Shown: in pieces, positions 36,061 through 49,000 of the stretch | Position numbering within the stretch: the first letter of the stretch is position 1 | Layout: every line of letters starts with the position of its first letter | Assembly: GCA_930367205.1 (NCBI GenBank) | Contig: OV884011.1 | Span: 107,127,139 to 107,191,138 of the forward strand | Direction: 5' to 3' | DNA length: 64,000 bases | Origin: Acanthosoma haemorrhoidale | Lineage: Eukaryota > Arthropoda > Insecta > Hemiptera > Acanthosomatidae | The notes under the pieces: generated by a model | What the model saw: the letters and a program-made list of their open reading frames with translations, nothing else | What the model was told of the DNA's origin: nothing | The model's database searches: none | Translations under genes and position numbers: made by a program

Positions 36061-38010
36061 ATCAAGACTTTTTTTTGAAAAACCTCAAATCAAGAGGACC
36101 TTTAATAAGATACTGTCTTTGGTTACAGTAGTAGGGATTAATATGAAAAAATGATAGGGCTATAGTCAGAGGATAGGTTGGATTGGTTGGATAAGTCGGA
36201 AGGGAAATGATTTAGACCAGAGGTAATGAATTAATGAAATTAAAAATGTATGGTTATGAAAATGCCAATATGTAGGTTTAGGAGGAAAGAAGACTTTTGA
36301 GTGAAGAAAAGTGAGAACAGACCTGAAAACGCACCCTAGGAATTCGAGGTTCTACAGCCAACCAAATGCTGGAAGTTTGGCCTTGAAATCTACTGGAATA
36401 AAGTGGGGACTAAGGAAAAATATGATAGGGGAGTGTGAGAGGTAACAGCTTTATTGGGAGGATTCCAGGCCGACGAAATGCTGATAGAGGCGTGAGTAGT
36501 GGAGTAAAGGTTATGGCGTAGCTTAACCATGAGTAAAGCTCAAATGGTTGCGAGCATTCGAGGGAGGTAGGGGAGAGATCGGGATTGTAAGAAATGCTGG
36601 AGCGATTGAAGATAACAAAGCCACAATGAGCGCATCCATCTAAATGGTCAGTTCGGTATGTATTGTTCTGTAATAAAGAAGTTACGTCGTGTGGTAAGAT
36701 GCATTTCGGATAGTAGGACCATGTTTTTGGTGTGTTCCTGTGTTGAAGAAGTCCATAGGATTTTAAAAATAAAATGGATAGAGGTTTGTAGGGCGGACAA
36801 TCATGGTTGTGAGGTGGAGACAAGCATAGGTTTAACCTTTTGTAGAATTTCTTTGAGAGGGATAATTAGGGATTGAAGGTGATTTATAATTTGGGCCGGA
36901 CTGCATGTTATTCCTATCAAGTTGTAGCATGGTTCTAGAGAAGAAATATGAGAATAAGTAGGTAGGTGTCGCAGCTGTTGGGATCTGCTAACATAAGCGT
37001 AGGGCCTAGACGTTGAGGTGGGGTTGATTAGAGGCTGGTGTGGTGTGTTGTTGAGGAGAAACGGAGGTTGCTGGTGCTGTACTGCTAGTTGGAGTTGGCC
37101 TTGAGAAAGTCGCTGAGTTTGTTGAGGTTAAGATCGATGTCGGAGGCAGCTGGTGGGTATTGGAGTAGGCGGGTTCTGGTTGTCCTGGGTTTGATGAGAA
37201 GGTGGCTGATGGCTTTGCCATCTTCATCTGGAAGCCAAGTCCTGGTAGCCTTCATAGCCCCTATAGTTGGCTGGGTTTTAGAGATAGCAGTGGATGCATA
37301 CTGCTGGGAGTTCCCGGCCTTTGGAGGAGTATTTATTTTGGCGAGGCCCTGCACACTTCACAAAAACAAGGTGTAGCCGCCAGACGTTCTTTGTATGGAG
37401 GAACCCCTGGCAGTGGATACTTTGTGGTTTTTCCTTTTTTCTATAAAGCACTTCCACCTTTATTTTGGTGTAAAGAAGGGAATGAAGGGTTAACATTTCG
37501 CTGTTGTTAGGCGCAGGCTTTAGATTTACAAAAAATAAAGGAAGTGAAGTTTTCTTGGCTCGGTGCGTAGTGTTACAGGCGTCATGGACCTTAAAGTCGA
37601 TCATTTAAAGCAGATCAGTGCAATTGGGTTGGGGGTTTACGATCATCACCCGGTACGGTTTCTGTTCCTTAAGCTAATTCCAAGCATTTCGTCTAATTTA
37701 GCAATTGTGTGGTAGACATCTGAGGTGTTAAGCTGAATAGCAGTGATATCTATGGTGGTTGGGCATGTGAACGAACCCTCGCCGAAAACAATTTTGGCAG
37801 AAGTTAACAAAGTTGTTGTTAATGTTTATTGGCGGGGGCTTGGAGGTTTCTAAATCTTCTTCGTCGATGTCTGCTAGGGCTTTGAATCTGTTGGAAGAAA
37901 TATATCAGGGGTGGTAGTCTACCGATGGTAGATTGTTTCTATGAGTCCGTATACTGGATCCCGAACCGTACAGCCAGCAACGGAAAGCATTTTTTTTTTT
38001 ATTCTCCGGT
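36060..38010 (-). mobile_element. Old Jockey-like LINE copy (ORF1 and endonuclease remnants)
   Basis: Antisense and heavily mutated relative of the LINE at 1-2890. In element order: an ORF1 N-terminal piece (NRFKALADIDEEDLETSKPP, about 37890-37815); a VMIVNPQPNCTDL-like block near 37650; the pre-knuckle and knuckle region (37604-37278; SLPLFFVNL matches ALPLFFVDL of copy 1, and FVKCAGPRQNK matches its second knuckle); a proline-rich tail (37227-37006); and the endonuclease N-terminal half (36823-36410; YRTDHLDGCAH matches YRTNHPDGTAH). It extends further 5' than copy 1. The knuckle cysteines are largely lost and frames are broken, so it is old. Confidence 0.78.
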
Positions 38011-39578
38011 GAAAATTTAGTGGAGGGAGTTTGTATCGTCCCGGCCTTGCTTTGTCGATTCAGCTAACCACTTGACTGGAGAAAGCCGTCGGTTGGGTGA
38101 CCAGCGGGAATTTGCATATTTTAGCTTGCGAGCTTGCACTCTCCGAGGGCCTAAATATTGTCCTATTAAAAATAAAAAAATTTCAACTCGCGGTAGCTGG
38201 ACAATGAGTTGGTGGAAATTGGTGTAACTGCAGCACAGGCTCTTGCAGATCCACGGGAAGGACATTGTAGCATTAATAAATAAAAGAAACTGAAATAAAC
38301 TAACATAAAACGGAATTGTTTAGAGAGCACTTTAACACCACAATTCATTAGTATGTTGGCTAGGAGGCGAATCTATAATATAGGCACTCATCGAATATAT
38401 GAACGATGGTTAAATCTCCTGGAGATGCTTCTCGGGTGTTAAGGTAACCATAACTGAGTCTACTATCCCCTATCTTAGATAAATAAGTGCTACATATTCT
38501 CCACGGTTGGTATGGTTGGATGTTTGACCTATCTTTTGATCTACTTCAGGATATTGGATGGAGTCTCATGGAGTTTACTTTCTTGCGTTGACTTTGGAAT
38601 AGCAAAGACTGAAGTTTGCCAGTGTGGGTTGAAACTTGATAATTGAATTATTCGACATCTATCTGTCCTCAGTTTTTTATTATTTATAATAATAATGGCA
38701 CTTTCGGCAGCTTAAACTATCATCTTCAGGTGCTTAGAAGAGATGAAACCATTATGACTTTCACCTTGCGAGAGCAATAACATCGAGTTGTGTGCATTAA
38801 TTGTAGAAATCTCTCTTTATACTGTGGTGAAGCTGTACTATTTTTTAGATAATTTTGATAGTTTATTTGACAAATAAAAGGTAATTATCTGATCATTTAT
38901 AATATTTTTTATGAGCAATAAAACATAATTATGCTTTATTTGATTATTTACTATAAATTTCATTTAACAAATTAAATCTCGGGATGGATTTAGAGGTTTT
39001 GAAGGGTGCTGAATTCGATTCTTTACGTAGTTTTTCGATTGCACACGAGGATTGAGATATTTTTAGCTATTACTGATTTTTCCAATCTGATTGATAAAAT
39101 GTTCGAAAAAGCTTTTCACCCTCTCTGCTCCGGTTCTGTTCCACAGTCCATTAGTCGCTTTAGTCTATTTGTTTTATTTATTAGTATTAGTGTATGTTAG
39201 CTGATAGAAAGGAAATATATTATCGATATCCGTAAGTTTTGGGTTTGCCTAAGTCCTTAATAGCAGTGGTAGTCTGTGGATATCTATTTGTTTGCGATAT
39301 CTCGCGGATCCTTACTTTCGTATTAAATTAAAAATTTGAGAGGGTAGCTAGTAGTTTGTTGCGTGCCCATTTCTGTTTGTTCAGTCGGGAGGGGTTCAAT
39401 GCTGTCTATTGTTATACCTTTGTAAAATTTAACAGAGTGGTCAAGTTTGTCCTGAGAGTTTTGGAAATGTCTAGTTAATTTATCGAAGAGGTCTTTGTGG
39501 ACATAATCCACAGGGGGTATGTTTTGAAGATGATTCTTGGAGATTTCAGATTTGTCATAAGTTGTCCGCTGGTGTTTT
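38011..39578. other. AT-rich DNA, some possibly LINE 5' UTR
   Basis: The part next to the old LINE (38017-38350) is of mixed composition and may be its 5' untranslated region. The rest is AT-rich with only short frames. A 62-codon - strand frame at 39323-39511 was not recognised. Confidence 0.35.
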
Positions 39579-39680
39579 CAAATGAACATAACTTACTAGC
39601 CAAAGAAAACAATATAGTAACGAGGCCAGGATTTGAGCCTAGTATGTCCGGCTATGGACTCTATCTGCTGAACTTCCCGT
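39579..39680 (-). repeat. tRNA-like SINE, copy B
   Basis: On the - strand an A-box-like GTTCAGCAGATAGAG is followed about 25 bases later by a B-box-like GGCTCAAATCC (both within 39620-39680). Then come CTGGCCTCGTTACTATAT and TTTTCTTTGGCTAGTAAG. The layout and the last module match the copies at 33.6 and 47.3 kb. This copy has the best-preserved A and B boxes of the three. Confidence 0.55.
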
Positions 39681-40024
39681 ATTGAAGTACAACAGTCGTA
39701 AAAATATCCAAGTTCTTTAGCTAGTCTCGTCAAAGGGAACTACTGTTTGTTATATTTAATTTTTAAGGGTTAGTTGGTTTTCAAGGCATTATGCGTGTCC
39801 GACTATACATTACTAATTATTAGGTTTATAATTAATAGCTTACTAATGATTAATAAATGATCTATGTTCTATATTATATCTATATTAAGTTGTGGCAGTT
39901 ATTGCCTCCTTGCATATTTGACTCGTTCTTAATCGAGTAGAAGTGTACAAATGCTAAACAAACTGAAGCATTGACCTCAGAACTAATACTTTTTGTAGTT
40001 ACAATATAGTAGTATTTTCAAAGT

Positions 40025-43000
40025 ATGGCAGAATCGGAAGGGGTTGCCCTTATAAAGCGAGAGTAATATTGTGTTATTTTTTAGAATTTGACAATTAGTC
40101 TTGTTAATTGTTTTTCGTTAGAATTATTTGAATTTTGATAGAATTGAATATTGAGTTATATTAATTTTTAGGTTTATTGTTAGCGACCATGAACGATCCT
40201 TATGCCTCACATGTGTTTCTGAAACGGACAAAAGAAAATTTGATGAGAATGATGAAGGAGATGAAACTAAAAGACAAAAACTGTCTAAAAAACAAATGAA
40301 AAAACTTACAGGTAGATAATTTTCATAAATATAAGCTGAACTGTTGGGACATATACAATTATTTTTTTTGTTATCAATCTAAGCCGATCTCTCAACAAAC
40401 TCTTCAACTCGTTGATATCATTTCCAACTAACCCAATACTTATTAACTGGTAACAGGAAAATTAATCATTCTCATTTCTCTGTTATTCTGGCTATGTTTA
40501 TGAATACTCCAATACATCCCAACTTTTACTGGCTTTATAAACAGTTGGAGGAATTGTAGTTTCAATCTTGATGGACATCATGTTAATAAGCCTGACTATA
40601 ACATTGTGTGTCATGAAGTGGGCTTCCTCGGCCCTCGACGTTGTCTTTGATATGGTTACTCTTACCTACTGCCTTGGCTCTTCCAGTTCACTTGGTAAAG
40701 AATCATAAAACTTAGAGTGTAACCATAAACATAAATTGGTACTAGTGTAAATATGTTGTAGTTCAGAACTCCCATCTTCAAACTATCTATAATGTCTCCC
40801 CAGATCTTCACAATTAGACCAATGAACTAAAGACATCCCTTTCAACCCAGACTCCACCCAACGTGTGGTAGGAAAGCCTAAAAGATTTGAAATTGAACAA
40901 AGTAATGTCTCTAGCAAGGGATAGCTTTGATATTTGTTGATCCCAGGGCTGAGCCCCAGCCCTTCAAAATACTTTTAACAAAGGCCCAATAATGATTGAT
41001 TAGATTTCATGAGCATCATTGTTTATAACATCTTTTTCAGATTCTTGCTGCAACTTGTTATTTCATGTTTATCAGACATCTTGGCTGTTGTAGATACCCA
41101 CTGAGATTGTGAATAAAATCAATTTAATCATAATCACAACAGTTAAGTTTGTTTTTCACATAAGCTTGCAATATTTGTATGTATATTTTTTAGGACAAAA
41201 TAAGGCACGCACAATATTCAGGCCTACTACAGATAATTTCTGCAATGCATATGCGGCTTCTGTTATTGAAGCTGAAGAAAAATGTACAAATGCAGAATGC
41301 AGATTCTCTCATGATCGTAAATCTTATTTGGAAAATAGGCTGCCAGATATTGGAGATACATGTTATGTATACTCCGTTCAAGGTTTTTGTCCAAGAGGAT
41401 TAACTTGCAGGTTGGTTGTATTTTTGTATTTGAGCATGTGTTTTTTTTTATATTAAAAATTTTGTTCATTTTTTTTTAGATTACATTATTCTAAACTAGT
41501 TATTGCTCTTTTTTCAGGTTCGGGAAGGGACATATAACTGATAATGGAGTTAACATAATCAATGCTGAACTCCATGACAAATGGCAACAAAATAATAGCA
41601 AGACTGCAACTTACTTTACTAAAGAAGTAATGCAAATCCTTTAAAATTTATTTATAAAAATATGTTTTGAAAATATAACATAAGTTATTATTTCACACAA
41701 CTTATCTTTGGCATTTAATTATTTTTCATTTAGATCATACCAAATTGGCTGTAGGCAAGAGCTGAATTTAAAACAATTTCTTTGGGTCACAGTTTAGCTT
41801 TTGTGTATCATTTTTTCAAGTAAAGGTATATGTAATGATTTAACTGGTGGTTTTATGCTCAATGAGTCACTCCTCAATTGACATTTGGTTGCATTAATTT
41901 TGAAAATGATTCATTTTATTAAAAAAGGAAATTTCAAATAATCCCATGAATATTTTTAAAATCCTCAGCCTATACATTCTTCCACTTGTGAAATTTATGC
42001 TCTAACAAATCACTCATTAATTCTCCTAGATTTTTTCTAGGCCATCGGCAATGGCAAAGTGGCCTCTTATGTTCTACATGTCTGGCCTATATACTATTAT
42101 TTGTAATGGTTTTATAATTCAATTTATGACATCTTCAACTTTCTTAGGTCCAAAACAAGCTGCGGAAAAAGAAATATGACTTCTCACGTAGTGAAAAAAC
42201 TGTCAAGAGGATTGATGAACTAAAGGAAAAGGAAAAAGAAGGGTCGGCGACTTTCAACGATATTGACTTTATAAAACTGAGGCTAGAAGAAAAGAAAAAG
42301 GTACCTGCAATGTTTTCAAGGTTAACTTTTAAATAGTTTAAGTATTCAAAATTAGCTGTACTATTAAAACTAGTTGTTCCGAGTCCCCCATTTTATTTCT
42401 TTTCTTAGGACTAAAATTTGTGTACAAAAATTATAAACTATGTTGTATTTTTGGAAATTTATATATTGCATCAATCCCGCTTTATTTAAAAATATTTTTT
42501 TATATTCTTACTATAAAGAGTAAAAGGACATACATAAAAATTCATTAATAATAATATTTTATTTAAAAGTGATCATGTTAAGTTTATCCCAGGGTTCAAT
42601 GTGATTCTAGTGCATAATGTTATTAATTTAAATGTTTCATATTTAAAATTTTTTAGAGAATCATATACTTAAAATAATTATTACAAATATAATAACAATA
42701 TAACAATACAAATAAATACTTGAATACTCTGCGTTGTTCGGTGGTGGGTTTTCTTTATTGCTTCTCTCTTCCTTCCATGTTGGCTTCCCCCATCTAGTAC
42801 ATCGCACCGCCCTAGGCTACCACAACCAGACTCACGCTCTAAGATGACTAAACTCTATAGAAGTAAGACATAAGACCCTGTTTTCCTCCTCCTCCCAAAA
42901 CCCCTTTATTTATTTTTATATATTTACAATGTTTCTATTACAACTAAAACTGTACTTATTACTTCTTGTATTTAATGTAGCTATGCTACATTTTATACAG

Positions 43001-46000
43001 TATCTGTTGGTATGCAATATTGTTTAATTAACTCTGATGTATTTACATAATACAAAGCTGTTTGTAATTAGAAGATGATGGGACTCAATTTCAAGAGGAT
43101 TTAGGCCCTCTCACTTCTAAAGTCTGGTATTTATAGACCCCCTACCACATAAAAATGGCTATCCACTGAAGTGTTTCTACAAAGAATTTCCAGATTTTTT
43201 TCAATTTCTAACACCTGTTGTATTATGCCTGCATAGATGCCCATGGTACTTGGGGTTTTTTAAGGTACCTGCTTTGATTACTAATGGTCAATGGCTTTTC
43301 AGTTCTTCGTCTCTGAGGCCTAAGCCATACATATTCTATCTAACCAATGTTTGTTCTGATTAAAATTTAATTTGACCGTAAAAATATTATTAAATTATAA
43401 AGAAATTGTAAGACATTTAAATTGAAAGAATAGTATCGAGAGATATCTGGGTTCTCTGCATTAGTTTCTCAAAAACTTTTATTAAGTGATCATGAAAAAC
43501 TACTTTATATGTATTTATTTTTTCTAAAATACTTCATTATATTTTTTATATTGTCGAAAGCGCTGAAAATAATTTAATATTTCCAAAAAATATAAAAAAT
43601 TGTAAATAACTGAAATATTGAACTAAACCTATTGAAATTGGTTTGAACAACACAATTTTATGTTTTAAAAACATTTGGAATTATTTTGGCATTACCCTTG
43701 CTATAGGGAAAATATCAGAACATTAATTCTTAAATAGTTTCTTAGCTGTGATTTCAAAACCTGTTACAGTCAATGAAAAGGGACCAACTTCGGTCCTTCA
43801 CCACAATTCGGTATATTGTTAACTACTTAATAATTTATAGGGCACCTTTAGCAGCATACACTACAATCATCAAGTGCTGAGAATACTCCTGTGAGCATTG
43901 CATGAGTTGTGCTGACCTATTACTTTTTTTATTGAATATTTTATCTTTCTTTGTTTATATTTATCTGTAGCACTACACTTATTTATTATTCTGTCAAATG
44001 ATGTGCTCTTTTTATTTATTATTCAAAAACTTTTTTTGTAGATAGATTGGCGGGACAAGCTGTACCTGTCGCCATTGACTACTGTGGGAAACCTCCCATT
44101 CAGGAGGCTGTGTGTAGGATTTGGTGCAGACATAACCTGCGGGGAAATGGCCGTAGCAACTCCATTGCTCCAAGGATCTATGGTAATTTTCTTTTAATTT
44201 TTCCATAAATTATAGCGCCTGTTAAGTTATAGGTCCTAATGCCTTTTCCATGAAATAAAAACAAATGCAATTTGAGGTAAGAATGCATTTATAATTCAGA
44301 TTGCATTATATGTTTTTTAACCATTCGAAGATAGAAACAAAAAAAAAACCAGTTAATAAAATATAATAAAATAAAAACATCCTATTATTATAAACAAATA
44401 AAAGTAATTAAACATTGGTTTTATTTACACGGTGGTTCCAAAAACTCTCATCAAGTCAAATAGTTGCCTAGAAAAAAAGGGTTCTACAATAAATTGTTTT
44501 TAGAAATGATTACTTAGGTTTGAGCGTTAACAAAGGTTAATTTATAATTATTTTGGGTTGAATATAATTATTAAACAACACTGTGGAGTTGAAATCCATT
44601 TGTGGAAGGGATTGGGCCAGAATTAGTCAAGACTCTTTGGTAGAGAGGTATGTCTATTAAAATGATATGTTTCCTTCGTTTATTTATTATTTTACTTGCT
44701 TATTTATAATGATTGAAGGGATATTTATGAACACATAATGAATAGTAGTTCATTTTACATAACATATTTAATTTAATAATAATTACAATTAAATATCTCC
44801 TGTGTAACCAACCAAATAAACTATCAGGTTGGCCAAAAAGTCCGTTCGGTTTTTTAAGCGAACACAACTTTTAAACACAAAGCGATTTATTCAATCAATG
44901 ATTTTTGAATTTGATCAATTGCTGTTTTGTTCCAGTATCTTCTGTCATCTCATGGGCAGATTCATAATTCCATGCTCAAAGAATTTCCTGTCTTTACTGG
45001 CCAAAAAAAATTCCAAGTGGATTTTTTATATCTTCTTCAGAGTTGAAGGTCTGTCCATTCAATGAATTTTGAAGAGTCCAAACCAGGTAGAAATCTGAAG
45101 GTGCAAGGTCGGGCGAATATGGAGGGTGCGGCAAAACTTCCCAGCCAAGCTCCAGTAACTTCTGCCGCGTCTGCAAAGAAGTGTGCGCTCTGGCATTGTC
45201 GTGATGGAAGACAATCCTCTTACGGTTGGCTAGTTCTGGACGCTTCTGGTGGATTACTGCATTTTATTTGTCCAGCTGGTCACAGTACACATCCGAATTG
45301 ATGGTCCTGTTCGTGGGAAGAAGTTCGTAAAAGACAATACCCCTCCAATCCCACCAAATTGAGAGCATAACCTTCTTTTGGTGAAGTCCTGATTTGGGGG
45401 TTGTTTCTGGTAATTCAACGCGCTTCCCCCATGAGCGTTTGAGCTCCAAATTGTTATAGACGATCCACTTTTTGTCACCTGTCATCATTCTCTTCAAAAA
45501 AGTATCGTTTTCTTCATGTTTCCGCAACGAATCGCAGATGGAAATCCTTTGGGCGAGGTTAGCCTCACTAAGTTGATGGGGAACCCAAACATCGAGCCTG
45601 CTCACGTAGCCAAGTTGATGCAGATGGTTTTCAACACTCCATTTGGATATTTTGAGGATAACTGTGATCTCCCTAGTTGTATAACGGGGATTGGTGTCGA
45701 CTAATTCCTTCACTTTGTCGCTGTTAATCTCAGTTTGCCGGCCAGAGCAAGGTGCGTCTTGAACCGAAAAATTCCTGATCAAAATCTTGAAAACCACTTC
45801 TGGCACTCACGTTCTGTAACAGCATCCTCTCCGTATACAGCGCATATCTTCCTGCAAGTTTCCACTGCTTTCTTACCTTTTTTAAAATAAAAAAGCATGA
45901 GGTGTCGGTAATGTTCGTTGTGGTTTTCCATTTTCAGGATGATCCTAAACACACAAAATACAATCAGTCTCGTCGGAATTTCATGTCAAACTACTGGGAT

Positions 46001-49000
46001 ACTGTCTAGTATCTGACGAGAGCTCACTCGCAAGGGACGGACTGAAGTTAGCTACTTATTAAACTGCTTGAATTTTCGTGACGACAAAAACTGAACGGAC
46101 TTTTTGGCCAACCCTTTATATAGGTGTGATTAGCCAAGTTGCCAACTGTCTCACCCAGAAATTTTGGTTATTTTTTTTTTCAGTTACATTCCCAATTAGT
46201 CACTGATACATTATTTAATTTATTGGTTAATTATTTTAGCTCTATTTTATTTTTGATGCCTTATTAATGCAAAAATCTGTATATTACTTTTCCTATTCAA
46301 GTATTCTTGATACTTGATAAGTGGTCCTAAAACTGAATTTTCAAAATCATTGTGCTTATCGACTTAATTAACAAGGAATTCAGAAAGAACAATTTAATTA
46401 GCATGAAAATTTATGGATTACATTAATTACAGATGGTATTTATAATCACAAGTTTTGAAGCTTTTGAACTGTCACAGGTGGTCTCCATGACTAAACCTGT
46501 AAAAAAGGTGTAAGTTAATAACTTATATTAAGTTATTATTGAAGTTAATAGCTTCAATGGTTGGAGACATTGAAAAGAACATCAGTGAAGATGCAAGTGA
46601 CCACTTCTAAGGGAAGACAAAGATTGAGTCCCCGAGCTCGGTATGCCGGGGTTCTTATTGGCTAGTACCGACTTGCCCGAGCCAATCAAGTTTGGCTGAG
46701 ACCTGCCAACTAGAATCAATCAGGTTCATCTCCATCAGGCCCCAAGTGCTCCCAGTGGCGGCAGTGAACTAGTATGCAATCTGCCCTAGAGCTTGAACTT
46801 ATATTTAATATAAAGTTTTACAAGGGAGCACTTTCACATACATTGAACTATATAATAATAATTGGTTGTTCAGCTCAGTGGACAGTGTTGCTTCTCCTGG
46901 AGTTGCCAGCAGTGATGTTGTCATCTCGGTCGAGGGGGGGGGACTTGGTAACTGTGAGGTGATTTCAGTCACTACAGGCCTTGCCACCTCTAAGTTATTT
47001 GTATATTTTGTTTACAATTTTTCTTAAGAGGTTCTATTTTTGTGTTACAGACTCACTCTTGCTAATTTTATCTTCTGTTCTTACTTCTAATCTTACAATT
47101 GTCTGTTTTTAATGTTTGCTCTATTGTTACACTATACAGGATCAGTTTTTCAATGCTAATAGTCTGATTTATTAATAATCATTAGTTTTATGTTATCTCA
47201 CTGATGTAATAATAGGGTGCTCTATCATATAAGTTGTGATTGTCAAGCTCAAGGACAGTGGCAGTATGAGCACCTGACCGGAGTTCAAGACCCAGCCCTG
47301 TCACTGTACTTTTTCTTTTGCCAATAATTTAAGTTATTTAATGTATTATTTTCTACATTTGCTAATAAGTATCTTTATTTTATTTTTGACAGCCTGAGTG
47401 GGCTTTGACAAAGCGGCACCCATGTGAGAAGCTGTTTGGTGTTCAGTTGTGTGGATCTAACGTGCATATGTTGACTAAAGCGGCACAGGTGGTTGAAGAA
47501 GTGGCTGATGTTGACTTCATCGATATTAACTTAGGCTGCCCGATTGATCTTATTTACAGACAGGTAAGGACAAACTTCTACTAAATCAGATTTTTTAACT
47601 TGAAGTTCTAACTTATTATTACCTTTTACATGTATTATATCGTTATCTATTATTAATTTAGGTTCACACGCGTTACTTGTATTTTCTTTCAATTTATCTC
47701 TTAGGTCTCCTACTTCCTTCTCTATATTATTACCTTGGTCAATACTTTCTTTATTATTTGTACCTAAATCATTTTTAATTAATTTTTGTTCATAATATAC
47801 GAGTTTATTTTCGGTTTGTAATTTATCTTCTTTAAAATCATTTATCTGATTTCCTATTTCCGGTTTTAAATCCGTTTCTAAAAGATGAAATTTTTTATCA
47901 ATTTTTATATTAAAATCTTTTAAAGAGTTTTGTAACCCTTGCTCAATACTCTCGAATCTATTGTCAATTTTTTCGAATCTATGATCAATTTTTTCGAATT
48001 GTTCATTCATATTACGTTTATTTTCGTCCATTTTACGATTATTTTTGTCCAGTTTTTCCATCATTAATCTAAACATCTCTTCCAACCTACTTTCCACCCG
48101 ACTCGATTCATTTACGCTTTCCATGGCTGAATTTAACAATACAAATCTCTACCACAAACACAATTTTTAAAACTTTTTAGACCTAACCTTTATATCAAAT
48201 TAAACACAATTTTTGTGACACACTTTTATCCAATCAATCCTTTAACCAGATTTCCTTATTAACACGTCCTTACCTCGGGCGCCAAATATTACGATATTTA
48301 TTATTCATATATTTTAATTATATATATTTTTTATATAATTTATAACTTTATATTTTTTTATCTTTATATTAAACTTTTACTTTATCTTAAAGGTTCCGTT
48401 AATAAAAATAGGATAATTCTGGCAAAAGGAATAATTGTTTATTTACACTCATTGATTTAAAAATTGATATACAAATAATTACGTACGTATATAAAATAAC
48501 ACTGTTAAAACTAAATTTAAATTTACCTTGATTATTACGTAACGTGATACTGGCCAGTGTTTCTTTCTTCGGTGGTTTTCTTCTTTGTTATAGTCGGATT
48601 AGCGTCTTGTTTTTGATGCGTGGTGGGTGAAAGTCTGGGGCCGGTCTTCTGATGCACCAGGAGGCAGTAACCGTGCCTTAGTGTGGGTTGCTACCTGGGC
48701 TTCCTCGTCTCCTGCCGGTTCAAAGATGAATGAGTAACCTGCTCTTAGCCTTGTTCTCTCTCCTACCTACCGCTGCCTTCTTGACCTCTTTGGTTGTTTC
48801 GGATATTTATACTTTGCTTGTTTTGAAGTTTATAAAATGAAATATTTATATTAAATTATTGATATTATTTATATTTTACGTATTAATGATAGATTCAATG
48901 CAACGAATAGTGTTTAACATTCGTGAATCGTGGTATATGAGTCGTATATTGTTCATCAACGCTCGCTAATTTCGAGTTTATCTCAAAAACAACATAAAAA

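Noticed and set aside
41263..41469. - strand frames opposite Dus3 exon 3
   Set aside because: Shadows of the zinc-finger exon.
42660..42885. Similarity of TTCGGTGGT..TTTTCTT to the LTR at 48.5 kb
   Set aside because: The shared word is short and flanks do not align by eye; too weak to call an LTR copy.
45062..45704. + strand frames opposite the mariner transposase
   Set aside because: Shadows of the transposase reading frame.
47250..47270. AGTGGCAGTAT, similar to the start of U4 snRNA
   Set aside because: Only 11 bases match and the rest of U4 is absent; the tRNA-like SINE explains the region.
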